Of a stretch of 64,000 nt of DNA, positions 1-11,744 are shown one piece after another. This DNA is from Artemia franciscana (lineage: Eukaryota > Arthropoda > Branchiopoda > Anostraca > Artemiidae). The notes beneath the pieces were generated by a model. The model made no database searches and was not told the DNA's origin. It was given only the letters and a program-made list of their open reading frames with translations. Every line of letters starts with the position of its first letter. The stretch's first letter is position 1. Both the position numbers and the translations under genes were made by a program. The stretch is from contig NC_088863.1 in NCBI RefSeq assembly GCF_032884065.1, positions 44,393,687-44,457,686 of the forward strand. The letters are read 5' to 3'.

Positions 1-660
1 TTTTGATAACAATTTTTATGAGTACTCTTAAACTGGAGCACTGGAACCAGTTGACTTGTTGAAATAAGAAGATTTTTTTAAACCAAGTAAATGGGTCTTA
101 ATTTGTTAATCATTTCACAGTGATGGGTCAACTCTAAAAAAATCGAAATAAAGAGACCTTGTTCATTGGAACGATTTTATTTTCTTCATCATTAACTGAG
201 TGAACTGAATGAGTAATCTAAATGAGACAGAACTTCGACTCTTATAACCAGGGTGTTATAAGCATGAACTGTCTTGGAGCTATAAGAGAACCTAAAAAAT
301 AGTAACATTATGACTTACCAAACTAACAAACGTAGTAACTGTTATGAGTCTGGGGTAATTTCCTGAACCAAATTAAGCCGTCATACCAGTCCCAATTTCA
401 AACAATTTTTGCTTTCAGAGTGAGTATCAACGAGAAGCCGAGAGAGAAGTATAGAGAACTTTGAGCGTTAGTGTTCTCACGAAATCGCAAAAATGAGTAC
501 AATAGTAGTCATAATATCTAACGTCATTGAAATCAGATTTTGTAATGAATGGATCCTAAATTGTTTATTAATGCCTATACTAACAGCATTTTAGACTTAA
601 AATCATGATTTTTACTAGATTTTGTAAAATTTACTAGATCCTCTAAATTTACTAATTTTT
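1..660. other. AT-rich sequence, nothing recognised
   Basis: No open frame of interest, no clear repeat and no RNA gene was seen. A short tandem of TTTACTAGATTT-like units near 614-672 is the only visible local structure. Confidence 0.6.
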
Positions 661-935
661 TTTACTAGATTTAGTAGAATCCTGCTGACGGTGGCAACCC
701 TGACTGAGGTAAGTGGAGCGTAAGATCTAACAAGCCACTCAAGATTACGTCATCCTCAATGAGGGGAATGGTGGGATATGGCTGGTGGGCATGGCCAGGG
801 GCAGATCCAGGGGGACAAGGGGCCTCATCCCCTCCCCAAGATTTTTCTGGCGTCCTCATTCGCATTTCGTTCTTTTTTCTTTTTCTACTCTTTTTTTTAA
901 GTAAACTTGTCAATTTGATCAATTATTCGTAGCTG
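661..935. repeat. Interspersed repeat fragment (GGATCC-AGGGGG / CAATTTGATCAATT family)
   Basis: This stretch carries GGCAGATCCAGGGGGACA, then a CCCCTCCCCAAGATTTTTCTGG block, a C/T tract and GTCAATTTGATCAATTA. Related blocks recur at about 1430-1750, 2050-2390 and 3120-3320, always in the same order, so they are copies of one dispersed element. The apparent open frame on the minus strand is part of the repeat and has no recognised domain. Confidence 0.55.
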
Positions 936-1429
936 ATTTAACCGATTATCAACAAAAAGCAAAGCTTTCATTAGAATGTAAAGAGTAAAGTTGAATCTTA
1001 AAGAGAACAAAAATTAATTGTCTTCAGTCGGTTCAGTATCAGTATATATGTGCAAAATTGGCATGAAAATCTTTGATTGCTCCAAAGATTTTTGTACGAA
1101 CATGGGACTTCCCCCTGTTTTACGAACGTGGAAACACCTGTTGAAGGTGAATCAGTTTTCTTTGTGTTAAACGTTCAATAAACGTTCGATAACACCGGAA
1201 GTTATAGCTATTTGTCTATTTACAATGATATATTGAAAAGTAGCTTTGTAGCTAAAAGTTCAAAATGGATAAAAATAAAAAATCTGGACACGAGCATAGA
1301 ATGGATAAGAGACGAAGACTGATGGCTGAATGAGCAAGGGGGTCGAATAATATTTCCCTATATTTTGGTAAAATATTCGAAAATACCTGGAAATCGAAAG
1401 GTAAGTTTGGACTAATAATAAACCCCCTC

Positions 1430-1750
1430 CACCCTCAAAAAACCTTTGTTTTAGTTTTGTGACTAGTTAAATAGCGAATGGCCCAATAGGGCTTTCGTAT
1501 AAATAATCTATCTATCGATTTATTTTAACTGTATAGCTAACTAGATGAATGAAAGGCTTGAAAGCAATTTAGGCCGGGAACTGATCCATGGGGTCGAAGG
1601 GGGCGACTCTCCACCCAAGACACTTCTGGCACATTCATTCCGTTCTTTTTTCTAATCTTGTTTTAAAATAAACTTTTCAATTTGGTGCCCACCACGAGTC
1701 ACATTGGCACCCTTGGTCCTGTGGCCCGCGTGTCCAGGATTTTGCTCTTG
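1430..1750. repeat. Direct repeat, copy 1
   Basis: This matches 2050-2390 over most of its length: TTTTAGTTTTGTGACTA, AAATAGCGAATGGCCCAA, GGGCTTTC, AATTTAGGCC, CACTTCTGGCACA and CAATTTGGTGCCC occur in the same order in both. The two copies are about 615 bp apart and diverged by many substitutions and small indels. The second half belongs to the same family as 661-935. Confidence 0.7.
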
Positions 1751-2049
1751 ATCTGTTAGAGATTCAGACATGAAAGTGTTTGCACAATCAGATTATGAAT
1801 CATTTCATCATAAAATTTGAAGATAAACCTCGTTTTCAGGAAAGATTATTCATATAATTAAACTTGCTCGGTAGATCTTCATCTTCAGATTGTGTGCTCT
1901 CTTTTTCTTTTTTTGGTAGATTTTTTTCCTTCCCTTTTTTAAGAGCCTGTCGATTTAAGATACGGTTTCTGGGCGTCAATGATAGGGATATGATAAAGCA
2001 TCTTACAACATTAATATATGTTAAGGAGTATTTTCTTTAAACTGCCCCA

Positions 2050-2390
2050 GCCCACTCAAAAAAATCATTTTTAGTTTTGTGACTAATTAAATAGCGAATG
2101 GCCCAACAGGGCTTTCATGTGAATAAATATATCAATCTATTTACTTTAACTATATAGCTAATTTGGTTGAACTTAGATGAATGAAAGACTTAAAAGAAAT
2201 TTAGGCCAGGAAAGGATACATGGGGTCAGAGGGGGCAACCCTTCCCTCAAAACACTTCTGGCACACTTATTCCGTTTTTTTTTACTCTTTTAAATCTTCT
2301 TTAAAATAAACTTGTCAATTTGGTGCCCTCCTCGTGTTATATTGGCGCCCTTGGTCAAGTGCCCAAGATTTCTTTCTAAATCAGCTCCTG
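2050..2390. repeat. Direct repeat, copy 2
   Basis: Partner of the copy at 1430-1750, with the same blocks in the same order and orientation. It is followed immediately by a different repeat family, starting with an AAAGAGCGAGGTAT block at about 2391. Confidence 0.7.
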
Positions 2391-2905
2391 AAAGAGCGAG
2401 GTATCGACGAGGGGCTGAACCCCCTCAAACACATAGTTTGTTTTAAGTTTCAATTTTGTTCCTTACTTTCAGTTGAAAAAACTCGTTTTTTATTGATTTT
2501 CTGATATTTTTTATATAATGCGGGGAAACCCGGCGCGTCCCCTTCATGGCAAATTCTCTTCCCCCATAAAAAATGCCTTCATGGAAAGATCCTCCTACGT
2601 AACCTTGAAACCTCGACAGTAGGGTTCTCTGATATGCTGAATCTGATGATGTGATTTTCATTAACGTTCTAAGGCTTTTAAAGGTTGTTTCCCCTTTTTT
2701 CGTAAATAAGGCAAATTGTCTCAGGCTCGTAACTTTTGATGAATAACACTAAACTTGGTGAAACTTATATATTTGAAGTCAGCATAAAAATCAGATTCTT
2801 TTGATATTTATAATGGTATCAAATTTTCGTTTTTAAGAGCATCGGTTACTATTGAACCGCGTCGCTCCTTACTTACAGTTCGTTACCAGGAACTGTTTGA
2901 TATGG
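2391..2905 (-). repeat. Unclassified interspersed repeat, longest copy in window
   Basis: The sequence runs from AGCGAGGTATCGACGAGG through CTTACTTTCAGTTGAAAAAA, a CCCCTTCATGG block and CTTACAGTTCGTTACCAGG. Parts recur at 9850-10060 (same order), 26270-26400 and 41930-42060, which share the GGTTACTATTGA-type block before the CAGTTCGT end. A 72-codon minus-strand frame (2443-2661) lies within it, but I recognise no domain. It is probably a remnant of a larger transposon of unknown class. Confidence 0.6.
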
Positions 2906-3114
2906 CCTGATGCTGATTTCTTCCGCTTGCTATGTACATAAGCAAGAACATTAATCCATCTTTGGTTAAAGGCATTCGTTTAAAGTGGGTGAAAATCCTG
3001 ATAATATAGCTCAAAATGTACTATACTGAAGCTTAAGATCCACTAGGAAAAAGTTCTAAATCCTTCCTTCTCTGTTTGAGACCAATTCAGCAGCAAGTTC
3101 AGGACTTGGAGTTA

Positions 3115-3320
3115 TAAGTGGTGAATCCTGGGGAGAATCCGGGTCCCCCAAGATTATTTCTGGTACCCTCATTTCTTGTTTTTTAGAATAAATTTGTTAA
3201 TTTGGTCAATTACTGGCACCTTTGTCACATTACCCCCTCCCCAAGATTTTGCTCATTGACGCCCTTGCCACGTTGGGCCTCCCCCAAGATTTTGATCTAG
3301 ATCCGCCCCTGGATGAGGTA
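3115..3320. repeat. Interspersed repeat fragment (CCCCCAAGATTTTG family)
   Basis: Two successive CCCCAAGATTTTG blocks (about 3238 and 3283) and an AATTTGGTCAATTAC block match the family at 661-935, 1430-1750 and 2050-2390. Confidence 0.55.
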
Positions 3321-3434
3321 GGATATGGCTGTCATGGAATGGTGGGATATGTATGTCATGGGAATGATGGGATATGGCTGTCATGGGAATGGTCGGATAT
3401 GGCTGTCATGGAATGGTTGGATATGGCTGTCATA
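3314..3434. repeat. Minisatellite, about 26-28-bp unit
   Basis: Four to five tandem copies of a unit close to GGATATGGCTGTCATGGAAT. The open frame through it (GYGCHGMVGY-like repeats) is a by-product of the tandem structure. A single related unit occurs near 768-790. Confidence 0.85.
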
Positions 3435-4254
3435 AACACCATAGAGGGGATACCAATCTCATTGCTTATCCAGATACATTTCATCTCAAATCAAGCCCTT
3501 TCAACGTCTTCAAAATAAAGCCCTTGATAAATTAAAAGCACTCCTTCCTTTCCTACCGACGCTCCCTGGTAAATCCTCCAATAAGAGTTCTTGTACATAT
3601 TTGAGAATATTGCCAGAAGATCTCGTCTTTCCGACCCATTGTGTCATTTTTATACTTTAACAAATGAAGGGATTTTTACTAGATGATCTTCATTCTATTA
3701 ACTTTTCGCTAATTTCTTTTGTTCAGATTTGGCATGATTTTTTAAGACATTCAGCAGAATTACGTTACCCTAGAGTTCATACGGAACGATCTAGATTTTC
3801 TCCAAAAAAATCGATAATAAAGTTTTGGAACGTTTATCGAAGTTTTTGGAATTCTCATTCTTCCATATTGATTTCTAAAAATAAATTAAAACTATATCTA
3901 TTAATTAATTTATAGTTAGGGAGATCGGTGCTGGTGTAGGTCATCAGTTGAGCGTTGGGTCTCATTTTCTTTATGCCTTGAGTATTTCAATTTTCATTAT
4001 TATTTCTTTTTGCATTACTTTTGCAATTTTTTTCGTTTGAGGGTCCCGGTTTTTGAGCTTAGCTCACTTTGAAGGCAAGCCTTGTAAATATTTTCTTTTC
4101 AGTTGTATCAAGAATTACACTGTTAATTTGTGATGTAGTGAAATTAATGTGAAAACTAAAAGAACTTGAACTTTACAGCCTGCATACTTATAATGTGTTT
4201 CAATTCAATTCATTTCAACATCCCCCTGAAGATTTCTTGAAATTTTCTCCTTAA

Positions 4255-5315
4255 TACCTTAGCCTTAGTAGTAGTATTATAGTAGCAGTAGAACTAGTAG
4301 TATTACTATGCATATAATACCTTTTGATTGGTTTAATAGCCCCCTCAACATGATAGTTCCTGGAATAGAGCTGTTACGCCCTTTTAATAGCCTGTATAGA
4401 CACAGGGTGTTTCGATTTAGTTCAACATCCTCATCAACATTCCCTGAGAGTTTCACCGTAATGCCCTTAGATCCCGTTGTGCTAGTAGTAGCCGTAGTAG
4501 CAGTTGTTGTAGTTGTTAGAGTAGCACTAGCAGTATCAGTTGTAGTAGTAATGCTAGTATGCAGACAGTGCCTTTTTATTAGTTCTAAATCCCCGTAAAC
4601 ATGCCCTGAAATTTTCAACGTAACCCTCTGGACCATTCCTGGTATATTGGTGATCCGACCTTTGGACAACCTGAATGCACAAAGTGTGTTTGGTTTAGTT
4701 CAGTGGCACTCTAAACATTCCCTGAAAGTTTCACTGTCATGCCCTTTAGTAGTAGTAGTAGCAGTTGTAGCAGCAGTAACAGTAGTAGCTGTAGTAATAA
4801 ATGTCCTGTAAGTTTCAAATAAATAGTCCAGTCCACCTAAGATATTGCTGATACACTCTTCCAACAAAATCATTGCCCATAGTGGGTTTGGTTTTAATTT
4901 AAATTCCCCCCTTAATACCTCGTATAGTTTTTACTCCCATACCTTTAGCCTCAATAGCCTTAATACCCTAAGCTCTTCCTAAGGTATTGCTTATATTCCT
5001 TTTGGACACTCAGCATGCGCATAGTGTGTTTCGATTTAGTTCACCATCCCTTCAAAAGTTTCACCTAAATGCCGTTAGTCTCATTAGTAGTGATAATCGT
5101 GAGGACAGAACTATTAGTAGTAGTATGCACATGATGCCTTTCAGTTAGTTCAACAGCCCCTCAGGGTGCCCTTAAAGTTTCAACTTAATGCACAAAGCAG
5201 TTGCTGAGATATAGCTGGTACATCCTTTTGGCAAATTGCATGCAAATAATGTGTTTTCACTTTGTCCAACATCCCCCTAAACATTCCCTGAAAGGTTCAC
5301 TTTAAGAGGCGGGGT
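4255..5315. repeat. Tandem repeat block, roughly 220-bp units with AGT triplet cores
   Basis: Several degenerate units recur: GTTCAACATCCCC, CCTGAAAGTTTCA, TTAATACCC, a GATATTGCTGA block, TTTTGACAACCTG and an AGTAGTAGTAG core. Related blocks lie at 8220-8340, 33060-33330 and 34190-34800, so the family is dispersed as well as tandem. The opposing open frames at 4277-4669 and 4308-4598 come from the triplet-rich sequence and are not credible genes. Confidence 0.75.
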
Positions 5316-5739
5316 TGGACACCCCTCCAATACACAATATCACAATTTTTGGTGGCAGTGGAAGAAAGATATGGCCAAATACAAATCTATGTACCTGAGA
5401 AGAAAAATCCATTGTGAAACTGCGTCGAATATTTGCAATCGAGAGCTGAGTCACCCTTGCATCATTAGTTGGGGCTGTGTCATAGAAACAAGTTTCTTGT
5501 CAAAATTACGTATAATAACTTAATTACAATAGTTTCTTCTACGAGAATTTGATGACTGAGTGTGTTCAAGAATGAAGAGCTCTTGTTTTTTAGTACTGGA
5601 CACCCTAGTTTTTAATTCAGGTTTAAATTGCATGTCATTGTTGATATTACCGATAACGTAACAAGATCTATGCTAGCTCATTTACCTTATTGAGAGAATA
5701 GGATAATAGTATGGGCCAATTAACGAAAGTGTTTTTTTT
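5316..5739. other. Intergenic, nothing recognised
   Basis: No repeat match, RNA gene or credible coding frame was seen in this stretch. It ends in a poly-T run near 5730-5748. Confidence 0.5.
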
Positions 5740-5749
5740 TTTTTTTTGC

Positions 5750-5900
5750 TGCTTCGTTTTTTGGGGAAGAGTATTTTTGAAAATCTAGGGGAGTATGGTC
5801 TTCATGTTTATTTCGATTTTTCGAACTCAAACACTAAGAAAGGATATTTGTTAATCAAAGTATCAGAAAAAGTATTTTTTCAAATATAAGTTGGGCAGAG
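5750..5900. repeat. Direct repeat copy 1
   Basis: The blocks AAAATCTAGGGGAG, TTTATTTCGATTTTTCGAA, CAAACACTAAGAAAGG and ATCAGAAAAAGT recur in the same order at 6395-6500 with moderate divergence. Confidence 0.6.
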
Positions 5901-6394
5901 CTAGGAATAGGGTTAAATATGACATTTACTCTCGTTGGATTTCCCCAATCCTACAGAGTGTGAACTAATTTTTTTATCTTCTTTTTTTTTAATTGAGATT
6001 AATTTTGTCGTAGGATAGCAATTTGTTATTTGGCATATTGACTCAGTGACGTCATTTAAAGGGGAGGAATGTACCGCCATAGGTTTTCTTCAACCCTAGA
6101 TTTTAAAAATCTTTTTTTAGGGGACATTGTCATTGAAAAAAGCTTTTTTTGGTATCCTTATTTAAAAAATGAGGAAACAACAAATTTACCTCCTCTCCCC
6201 GAATTAAAAGAATTTTTTGACAGCAATGTTGAGTTACTTAGATATTTTTTTCCTGGAAACCCCATTGCAAATCATTTTCAAAGCTTCTTTAATTGTCTGC
6301 AAGTCTGTTAAGCGTGTGAATTTTAACCTTCTTAGATAAGGTTTTGTCAGCTGAAACAGAATATGAGTTTCTTTTTCAGGTGGGATGCATGTTT

Positions 6395-6600
6395 TAAAAT
6401 CTAGAGTTAAGACGATTTTGATATTTATTTCAACTTTTCGAATGCAAACACTAAAAGAGGGTATTTCTCAATCAAATTACCGAAAAAGTGTTTATTTGCC
6501 AGAAGAAAGATCAGTTTTTTTGATAGAACAAAGATCACTGGTTCGCGTTTATCTTTTTTTTTCCAAAGGCGATGGTATAGAAAAAATGGTCATAAAAGAT
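6395..6600. repeat. Direct repeat copy 2, extended
   Basis: Second copy of the sequence at 5750-5900. It continues into GCCAGAAGAAAGATCA and GGTTCGCGTTTATC blocks. The ORFs at 6069-6311 and 6385-6624 have no recognised domain. Confidence 0.55.
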
Positions 6601-7315
6601 CAGAAGAGGAAATATTCAAACTGAAATTAAAATTTCTAGTGCTCTTTTTAAGTGACCAAAAATATTGTTAAGTAACTAGCCCCCTTTCAAGCCCTCCATT
6701 TCCCTAATGACATCTGGTCAAAATTTTACTAAAAATATGTTCTCCAGCATAAAAGTCCAACAACTATGCCTCTGGAAAAATTTGCCTATCGTTTACATTC
6801 AGTATCTGTCATTAGAAAATACATAGACAGTTTTCGGAGGCGGGGGATAATATTCAGTCAGGGTAATTTTCCTAAGGGAGAATTTCTCGTTACAAGGAAA
6901 GTCTTCGTGGGATTTATCAGGGGAAAAGTTTACATGGGGGTGGGGAATCTAGTAGAATTCTTTTTATTTGTCTTACATTCTCTTTGGTGGTTTAATTTTA
7001 CATGTAGAGATGTTCCAAGGGAACTGTCCAGGGAGAGTTTTCTGCAGGGTTAAAATTGCCAGGGAGATTTTTCAGTAGGGGATTTTCTACGGATAAATTT
7101 TTCACGATGAAATTATTGCGGGGAGCGCAAAAATCAATCTCCGTTGATGGAGCGAGGTTTCCGAGAAAAATTTCAGAAGAGGCAGGGGGGGGGGGGGAAT
7201 TTCAGGCATGATTTGAAAAACGATCAGAAGTGAGTATTATTTTTTTTAATGAAAGTAAGGTGAATAAAAGAGGGAATAAGAAGTCTCTGTTTAATTGGAA
7301 TAAGAAGCTTTCTTA
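6601..7315. other. Intergenic, nothing recognised
   Basis: This contains a 95-codon plus-strand frame (6766-7053) and loosely repeated GGGAGAATTT/GGGGATTTT-type phrases between about 6840 and 7130. No domain, splice structure or matching second copy was seen. A G-run lies at 7184-7197. Confidence 0.45.
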
Positions 7316-7319
7316 AATG

Positions 7320-7985
7320 TATTAATTTAAAAGCTTTTTCCACAAAGCGAGCTTTTCAAAGGAAAACAAAGAGCTCCATTAAACCAAAAATGAGCAGAAA
7401 TAAAGTCAAATAATCTTCCAAGCGTAAAACTACCACAAAGCATAATCAATAAATAAAAGAAAACCTAAAACAAACAGAAGTTACAATAAATAACCAAGTC
7501 AAACACCAAACAAGCAAAAATTATCACGAGTAGCACTGACAACCCCCGTGTCTTCTTAAGACCAGAACATAATCTGCACTTCACTGAAAAGAAAATACAT
7601 TTTAAATCTTTTCTCTTTTTTTGACTTTACTAAATAAAAAAAATTCTTGATACATTAAGGAATAAATACCAGTATATACATGTTAAACTGACAGTCCACG
7701 GTCATCTGTTTTTTTTTTTTCGGTAAAGTGCAAATTATGGACTGGTTTTGGGAAGGCCAAAGGGCGTGTCAGCACTACTCATATTAGTTTCGCTCGTTTT
7801 GAGGTTGAGTCGGCTATTTTTTTGTAATTTCTGTTCGTTTTGGGTTTCATTTCTTTATTGACGGTGATTTGTGGAAGTTTTACGCTTAGAAGATTATTTG
7901 ACTTAATTTCTACTCTTTTTGTGGTTTAAAGGAGCTCTTTACTTTTCTTTGAAAAACTTGTTTTGCAGTAAAAGTTTTTTTAATT
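7320..7985. mobile_element. Inverted-repeat (foldback/MITE-like) element
   Basis: The left arm (about 7330-7590) contains AAGCGAGCTTTTCAAAGG, AAAGAGCTCCATTAAACC, AAATAAAGTCAAATAATC and GCGTAAAACTACCACAA. The right arm (about 7715-7980) carries the reverse complements in reverse order. The arms are about 260 bp around a short centre. Single arms of the same family occur at 32490-32780, 38905-39270 and 61170-61470. No transposase is encoded, so it is presumably non-autonomous. Confidence 0.75.
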
Positions 7986-8219
7986 AACTTCTGTTCGTTT
8001 TTTATTGACATAGTCTTTTTCATGGGAAAAATGTATGAGAAAATTTCCAACAATTTTTATTCCTGACACAAATAGTATTTTTTTAATTTATTTTATATTT
8101 TTTCAAGTTATCTTGGAAAATAAAATGTAATATCGCTCAGAAAAAATTATTTCTATGCTCTTTGACAACTTGGACACATTTAGACTCTTTTGATATATTC
8201 TGACTGAAAGAGCAGAAGT

Positions 8220-8340
8220 AGTGATAGTAGTAACCCCGAAAGTTTCAACTTAATACCAGCAGACGTTCTGAGATATGTTGCTGAGGTGTCTTATTGGCAA
8301 CCATATACACAGTGTCTTTTGATTTAGTTTTAAAGCAATA
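8220..8340. repeat. Fragment of the AGT-core tandem repeat family
   Basis: This contains CCGAAAGTTTCAACTTAATACC, GAGATATG and ATACACAGTGTC blocks in the order seen at 4255-5315. Confidence 0.6.
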
Positions 8341-8644
8341 TTAAGTTTTAAAGCATAATGAGCTGATTATATAATTGTGGGGGTCTGACTTATCCAATAT
8401 TCCTAGAGAATAGTTACTTGACCATTCAACCATATTGAACAAAATGACTGTTTAAAATTTTTGACTGAATGTGTTTGGAAAATAAATGGGCTTGGGAGGA
8501 GGGCTACTTGCTCTACAATTTCTTTTGATTCTTGAAAATGGCACTAGAACTTTTTTATTTAGTTCAAGATTCGCCCAAATGTATTGTTCGAAAGCATCAC
8601 CTTAATACTCTTAGTTAGCATAGTGGTAGTAATGAATATATGGG

Positions 8645-8815
8645 ACTGGATAGAACATAATTTGCATACCCAGATAGAACAAAATTGCATACCCAGATAG
8701 AACATAATTTGCATATTCCATATGGTACATAATTTGTATACTCCAGCGGGAACGTAATTTGCATACTTCAGGGGGAACATTATTTGTATACTCCAGCGGA
8801 AACATCTTAAACATG
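8645..8815. repeat. Minisatellite, about 29-bp unit
   Basis: Five to six tandem copies of a unit close to AACATAATTTGCATACTC, some carrying CAGCGG. The minus-strand open frames here (8559-8885 and 8611-8814) are periodic translations of the array, not a gene. Confidence 0.85.
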
Positions 8816-8839
8816 TTCCTGTGACTGCGCCTAATTTAA

Positions 8840-9120
8840 ATTGAACAACAAAAAGAATTTTTTTACTGAAAGTAAGGAATGACATTAAAACTTAAAACGA
8901 ATAGAAATTATTCTGTATATGAAAGGGGCTGTCCCCTCCTCAACGCCACACTCTTTACGCTAAAGTTTAGCTCTTTCTCACAACTCTACTTTTTAAATTT
9001 ATCAAAAGGTTAGCGTAATATCAAAACAGCCCCTTTCATATACGGAATAATTTCTGTTCGTTTTAAGTTTTAATGTCGCCACTTACTTTCAGTTAAAAAA
9101 AAACTTGTTTTTTTATTTAG
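8840..9120. mobile_element. Inverted-repeat MITE-like element
   Basis: The left arm contains GAAAGTAAGGAATGACATT, AAACTTAAAACGAATAG and a TATGAAAGGGGCTGTCCC block. The right arm (about 9022-9115) carries their reverse complements, ending at TTACTTTCAGTTAAAAAA. Arms are about 95 bp around a spacer with a CTCTTTACGCTAAAG block. A related inverted element is at 59820-60165. Confidence 0.75.
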
Positions 9121-9229
9121 TTTCTGAACGTTTTTGAATTAATGCAGGTTTTGATTTTGGCTCACCGTACATAAATAATTACAACGAAATTTGCATATTA
9201 ATTTTTTTGGCCAAATGGCTTTCACAAAG

Positions 9230-9800
9230 TTTTGATTGGACGATTTTGAGAAAAAGGGGCGGGGCAGGGGGACCTAGTTTCCCTTCAATTTTTTGTTACT
9301 TAAAAAGCCCACTAGAACTTTTAATTTTATTTACGAACGTTTTTATTAGTAATAAATATACATAACTTACAAATTAACCTGCACAACGAACTTCTATATT
9401 TCTCGTCAATACCGCGCTCTTTCCGCTGAAACTCGAATTTTCTTTCAATTCTTTAAGAACGATCCCTGAATCACAAAGGCCATTTAATTAGAATAAATCG
9501 CTCTCAATTGTCAGAAAATTGGTGGGGGAGGGGACCTAGATACCCTCCAATTTTTTTGGTTACTTAAAGAAAGCCAATAGAACTTTTAATTTTATTTACG
9601 AACAATTTTATTAGCAATAAATATATGTAACTTACAAATTAACTTACATAACGAACTTCTATATTCGTATATTTTTATTACGTATGTGAGGGGTTCACCC
9701 CCTTGTCAATACCTCGCTCTTTACACTAAAGTTCGAATTTTGTTCCAATTTTTTAAGAATGACCCCTGAGTCACAAAGGCCGTTTGATTAGAATAAATAG
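9230..9800. repeat. Tandem duplication, two units of about 255-300 bp
   Basis: The blocks AGAACTTTTAATTTTATTT, AATAAATATA, CTTACAAATTAAC, ACGAACTTCTATATT, CAATACC-CGCTCTTT and CACAAAGGCC occur in the same order from about 9290 and again from about 9550. The second unit has an extra insertion near 9665-9700. Confidence 0.7.
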
Positions 9801-9819
9801 CTCTTTGGAAAATTACTAA

Positions 9820-10060
9820 AAATACTTTAGCGTAAAGAGCGAGGTATTGAGGAGGCAACGAAACCCCTCATATAAGTAATAATTTCTGTTCATTTGAAGT
9901 TTTAGTGTTGGTCCTTACTTTTAGTTGAAAAAACTCGTTTTTTATTTAATTTCTCATTGTTTTTTTAAATAACGCTGGAAAATCCAGCACCCCCTTCATG
10001 GAAATTCTCTTCCCCCATGATAAATTCCTCCATAGAGAGAACTTCTCACGTAAGCCTAAC
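9820..10060 (-). repeat. Copy of the unclassified repeat at 2391-2905
   Basis: The copy shares AGCGAGGTAT, CTTACTTTTAGTTGAAAAAA, a TTTTTTATTTAATTTCT block and CCCCTTCATGG-AATTCTCTTCCCCC in the same order and orientation. Confidence 0.65.
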
Positions 10061-10389
10061 CCCCTCCCCCGACCGTCCTACCACCAGAAATAATCCACCC
10101 TGAAAACGTCAGTATACTTCCCAACAACCAATACTATATGTAGACAATGGGCAAAGTTCATAACTTGCAGCCCTTCCCCAGGGGACTGTGGTGAATTAAG
10201 TCGTCCTCAAAGACATATTTATTAGATTTTTCGACTATTCTGAACAAAATGGCTATCTAAAAATTCTGTAAATATGAGCCTGGGAGGGGCCCTCTAATTT
10301 TTCGGTCACTTAAAAAGGGAACTAGAACTTTTATTTTCAGTTTTAACTCCTCTTTATTAATTTTAAAGGTTAACCTTATAGTTCTAGGC

Positions 10390-11181
10390 TACTGCTACTA
10401 CTAATACTAACAGCTCACTGCGACTCCAAGCCGCCTGAGGCCAATACAGCTACGTACGATCCTCCTCCATCCGAATCTATTCCAAACCCCCCTCTTTACA
10501 CCCTCCTAGGAAGACCTCGTTTCTCTTAACTCTATCCTTACGCCATCCTCCCACCCCGACCAGGGATGACATGCTTTCCGGTCGGTCCTAGATGGTTGGC
10601 CGAAAAAGAAAATCTTTGGCAATCTGTTATCTTTCATCTGCAAAAAGTGCCCTTGCTATCTCAATTTTTCTGTCAGAAATCGGGACTAAACCACACTTTT
10701 TGTATAGCCCATTGTTTTAGATACGGTTAGTCAGTCGAGTACAAAAACAATCCGCAGGTAATTTCTTTGGAAAACTTCTAGCAAATTTGCCTCCGTTTGT
10801 CGGAGTGCCCATGCTTAACAACTATACTAGACCACTGTCATCACTGTAGCTTCCAATATTTTAATCTCAGTTCGTAGACTTTTCTTCTAAACTTTTTTCA
10901 TCTGTGAGAAAATACCCTGGGCCTCGGCTATTCTACTTTTAACTCCTTTACTGCACCCACCGTCTTTACTAATAATACTACCTAGGTAAGTGAAGCTCCC
11001 CCCTTGCCTGATCTTTTCGTTACCCAGCATTACCTTTTCATCTTCACTTATTCCTAGCCTTCGCGACTTAACATTAATTCTCAAACAAAATCTTGCACCC
11101 TGAAAGAGCAAAACCTCTAAAAATTCATTCATTTTGCTAAAACTTTCATCTAAGATGCTTAAGTAATCAGCATAATTTAAG
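10390..11181 (-). mobile_element. LINE, 3' half: C-terminal part of a reverse transcriptase (family A)
   Basis: The minus strand encodes LNYADYLSILDES (the YADD catalytic motif decayed to YADY), then RRLGISEDEKVMLGNEKI, FTYLGSIISKDGG and KSRIAEAQGIFSQMKKV. After frame breaks it continues into the region matching LEATVMTVVKYGSEA and LGWEDVINKDLKEMG seen in the copy near 46 kb. This belongs to the endonuclease-reverse-transcriptase proteins of non-LTR retrotransposons (RTE-like; clade is inference). It starts exactly where the 5' half at 23488-24650 stops, so the two appear to be one element split by an insertion. It is inactive because of frameshifts and the altered catalytic site. Confidence 0.85.
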
Positions 11182-11420
11182 TTAAGCCTCGGCACTGTTA
11201 CTATTTTTTCAGAATAATAGAAACGGAAAAAAAGCAGATGAAAAACAAAAAAAAAATAAACAGAAGCAGGTCCTTTAAAAACAGAAGGCTTGTTTCTTCT
11301 TCCCATTCTTTTTTTGGAAAAACAGCTATTTCCATAAGAATAACAGTTGTTTTTTGTTTTCGCTGATCTTCCTTTTTTAGGATGTCGCACTCTGTCATCT
11401 ATCCTGGGCAAAATTATGCG
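11182..11420. repeat. Left end of the composite insertion, AAACAG-rich
   Basis: It starts TTAAGCCTCGGCACTG and continues with A/C-rich and T-rich stretches (AAACAGAAG, TTTTTGGAAAAACAGC). The open frame crossing it joins LINE codons to this sequence and is not a real fusion protein. The corresponding other end is 23300-23487. Confidence 0.6.
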
Positions 11421-11744
11421 CTAAAATTCTCAAGCAAGCGAAAAAAAACCGCCTGGAAACCATCCCAAATCCACTAATCTATCTCTTTTTTTTAATCGAC
11501 TGCAGCCACATACGGTACGATACGACCCCGACTGTACGTGTGATTCGAAAACCTATTAGAGGACTGGAGCACTGCACGATTTCGGTCTTGCCACTTGATG
11601 ATGATGAACAACGTAGCATAAAATAAAAGAAACTTGACTAACGTTGCCCGGGCAACATGAAGTGCTGCGGCAACCTTTGTCCGGCTTCGCCGACTAAAGT
11701 GTTGCGAGAGCAGCACTTTGGAATTGTTTCTTCGCTATTGATCA
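11421..11744. other. Sequence inside composite insertion, nothing recognised
   Basis: This stretch includes a comparatively GC-rich segment with CGGCTTCGCCG and GTTGCGAGAGCAGCACTT phrases. A 74-codon minus-strand frame has no recognised domain. Confidence 0.45.

Noticed and set aside
4277-4669. 130-codon threonine-rich frame and its antisense partner
   Set aside because: Both come from degenerate AGT/TGT triplet repeats; no domain or start context.
8559-8885. 108-codon minus-strand frame with repeated CKLC/YANYV phrases
   Set aside because: Periodic translation of a 29-bp minisatellite.
10887-11411. 174-codon frame as a single protein
   Set aside because: Its first half is insertion-end sequence and only the second half is LINE reverse transcriptase; the junction is the insertion site.
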